Origin: Actinomycetes bacterium
GTDB lineage: Bacteria > Actinomycetota > Thermoleophilia > Solirubrobacterales > Solirubrobacteraceae
DNA: 5,579 nucleotides
NCBI GenBank assembly: GCA_023404805.1
Contig: JAEYAL010000055.1
Coordinates: 1-5,579, forward strand
Direction of reading: 5' to 3'
In this document: piece after piece, positions 4,553 through 5,579 of the stretch
Layout of the letters: the number at the start of each line of letters is the position of its first letter
Position numbering within the stretch: the first letter of the stretch is position 1
Translations under genes and position numbers: made by a program
Notes under the pieces: model-generated
Seen by the model: the letters and a program-made list of their open reading frames with translations, nothing else
What the model was told of the DNA's origin: nothing
Database searches by the model: none

Positions 4553-5579
4553 CGTGCGGCCTCCTGGGTCGCCGGCGGGTCCAGGCGGACCGGCCCGAGT
4601 TTGGTGACCTCGAAGTCCTCGAGGGTCAGCTGGCGGAGCTCGTCACCGACGAGCGAGTCGGGCGAGATGCCGCGCTGGGCGTAGAGCGTGGGCACGGCCG
4701 CGCGGTCGACGACGATGGCGCCGTACTGGCGCAGCGCGACGAGGATCGCGTCGCGGGCGCGCTGCTGGCGGCGCGTCACCGAGCGGCCGTCGACGTCGCC
4801 AGCGGCCAGGCGCACGCCCGGCTTCAGCCGGATCCGCGCGCCCTCGGGGAGCGAGTCCAGGGCGCCGTTGCCGTTGGTGCCCGAGGCCGGGCGCACGTAG
4901 CGGCGCTGCGCCGGACCGGGCACCGAGATCGCCAGAGCGTGGTCGATGGCACCGGACTCCAGCTCGCCCGCGCGGATCAGGCCGGCGAAGAGCGGCAGGC
5001 CGGAGCCCCGGGCCGAATCCTCGCCGGGCTCGCCGGCGCCGGGGCCGTCGAGGTCCCAGGCACGCAGGTACTGGTAGGAGATCGTCTCGTCGCGCTCGCG
5101 GCGGGCGCGCCAGAGGTCGTACGCCTTGCCGCCTTCGATCACCGTGAACCAGCCGTCGTAGCGGGGGTCCGGATCGACGTCGGCTGGGATGCGGAGCGAG
5201 CGCACCCCGGTGCCGCAGCCGTTCTGGCGGCAGTGCACGCGCGTGGCGGCGCCGCCCGAGACGATCGGCGTCGTCCAGCGGCGCGTGTTGACCGTGAGGC
5301 CGGTGGTGACGGTGCGGCGCTCGATGACCGGCGTGTCGTTGCCTTCGCGGTCGACGACGCCGGCGCGCTTGGCGGCTTCGGTGAGCATCGCCGTCGACGC
5401 GGGGTCGACGGGCAGCCCGTCGCCGCGGCGGTTCCACGCGGAGTCGGCCGCGAAGATGCGGCCGGTGCCGACCTCTGAGCCCTCGCCGGAGGAGGACGGC
5501 GGGGTGGTCCGCGCAGGCGTCGCGGCGGCCGCGGACGGCTCGTCGCTGCCACAGCCGCTCAGCGTCACGCCGAGGACGG
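4549..5579 (-). CDS. Lipoprotein of an uncharacterised secreted family (N-terminus beyond the right edge)
   Basis: First visible gene of the operon. The frame is open to the right edge and reads V-L-G-V-T-L-S-G-C, which is the end of a hydrophobic signal sequence plus lipobox (Cys codon at 5553..5551). The true start is therefore outside the window, and the GTG at 5568 is too close to the Cys to be it. Mature protein: a Ser/Pro/Thr/Ala-rich linker, then one domain of about 300 residues. Counting from that GTG, landmarks are IFAADSAWN (38-46), LPVDP (52-56), a CX4C pair (C113, C118), YDGWFTVIEGGKAYDLWRA (137-155), GLPLFAGLIR (190-199), the block around IDHAL (208-212), a basic stretch IRLKPG (246-251) and AIVVDRAAVPTLYAQ (284-298). 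I recall this pattern (IFxxDxxWN ... GLPxFxGLxR ... IDHAL) from many actinobacterial secreted proteins of unknown function. No reaction can be assigned; whether the family has catalytic activity cannot be seen here. Confidence 0.85.
   Translation of the reverse strand, partial: VLGVTLSGCGSDEPSAAAATPARTTPPSSSGEGSEVGTGRIFAADSAWNRRGDGLPVDPASTAMLTEAAKRAGVVDREGNDTPVIERRTVTTGLTVNTRRWTTPIVSGGAATRVHCRQNGCGTGVRSLRIPADVDPDPRYDGWFTVIEGGKAYDLWRARRERDETISYQYLRAWDLDGPGAGEPGEDSARGSGLPLFAGLIRAGELESGAIDHALAISVPGPAQRRYVRPASGTNGNGALDSLPEGARIRLKPGVRLAAGDVDGRSVTRRQQRARDAILVALRQYGAIVVDRAAVPTLYAQRGISPDSLVGDELRQLTLEDFEVTKLGPVRLDPPATQEAAR
4560..4565 (-). promoter_or_regulatory. Strong ribosome binding site of the PstS-like gene
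   Basis: A perfect AGGAGG on the minus strand lies seven bases before the ATG at 4552, inside the last codons of the upstream lipoprotein gene. It confirms this ATG as the start. It also means that the PstS-like protein can be initiated efficiently in its own right as well as through the stop/start overlap. Confidence 0.8.

Noticed and set aside
4273..5478. Plus-strand 401-codon frame
   Set aside because: Low-complexity Arg-rich shadow of the right-edge lipoprotein and the start of the PstS-like gene.
5566..5568. GTG at 5568 as start of the right-edge lipoprotein
   Set aside because: It leaves only five residues before the lipobox cysteine; the frame is open upstream with hydrophobic residues, so the start lies outside the window.

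Overview
This window looks like chromosomal DNA of a very GC-rich actinobacterium. Codon third positions are almost all G or C, there are GTG starts, one promoter is of the leaderless type, and exported lipoproteins are frequent. Several of the protein types resemble ones I associate with soil Actinomycetota of the Thermoleophilia/Solirubrobacterales kind. That lineage guess rests on family memory, not on a marker gene. There are no RNA genes, insertion sequences, CRISPR arrays or phage genes.

Layout from left to right. A minus-strand M20 metallopeptidase resembling carboxypeptidase G2 runs off the left edge (1..701). Its start is unusual because no ATG, GTG or TTG lies between an in-frame stop and well inside the domain. 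A 74-bp divergent intergenic region (702..775) carries a TANNNT -10-like element facing each way. A plus-strand lipoprotein of 416 residues (776..2026) has sequence traits of a (beta/alpha)8-barrel glycoside hydrolase-like protein but is otherwise unrecognised. Its stop codon lies one base from the stop of the next, convergent gene, and a perfect 9-bp hairpin sits inside its last codons.

The right 3.5 kb is a minus-strand operon of three exported proteins read right to left. The first is a lipoprotein of an uncharacterised family whose signal peptide begins beyond the right edge (4549..5579). The second is a PstS-like substrate-binding lipoprotein (3137..4552). The third is a secreted protein built from two copies of one disulfide-type domain (2028..3140). 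Both junctions are start/stop overlaps (ATGA), so translation is probably coupled and the three products are probably needed together at the cell surface.

The most interesting item is the PstS-like protein. A long Ala/Arg/Glu-rich stretch of about 105 residues, predicted to be helical, sits exactly at the loop that normally joins two conserved blocks of the phosphate-binding fold. The conserved S-G-T ligand loop is also changed. No pst transporter genes are visible. Together with two exported partners of unknown function, this suggests a repurposed binding-protein scaffold in an undescribed cell-surface system rather than ordinary phosphate uptake.
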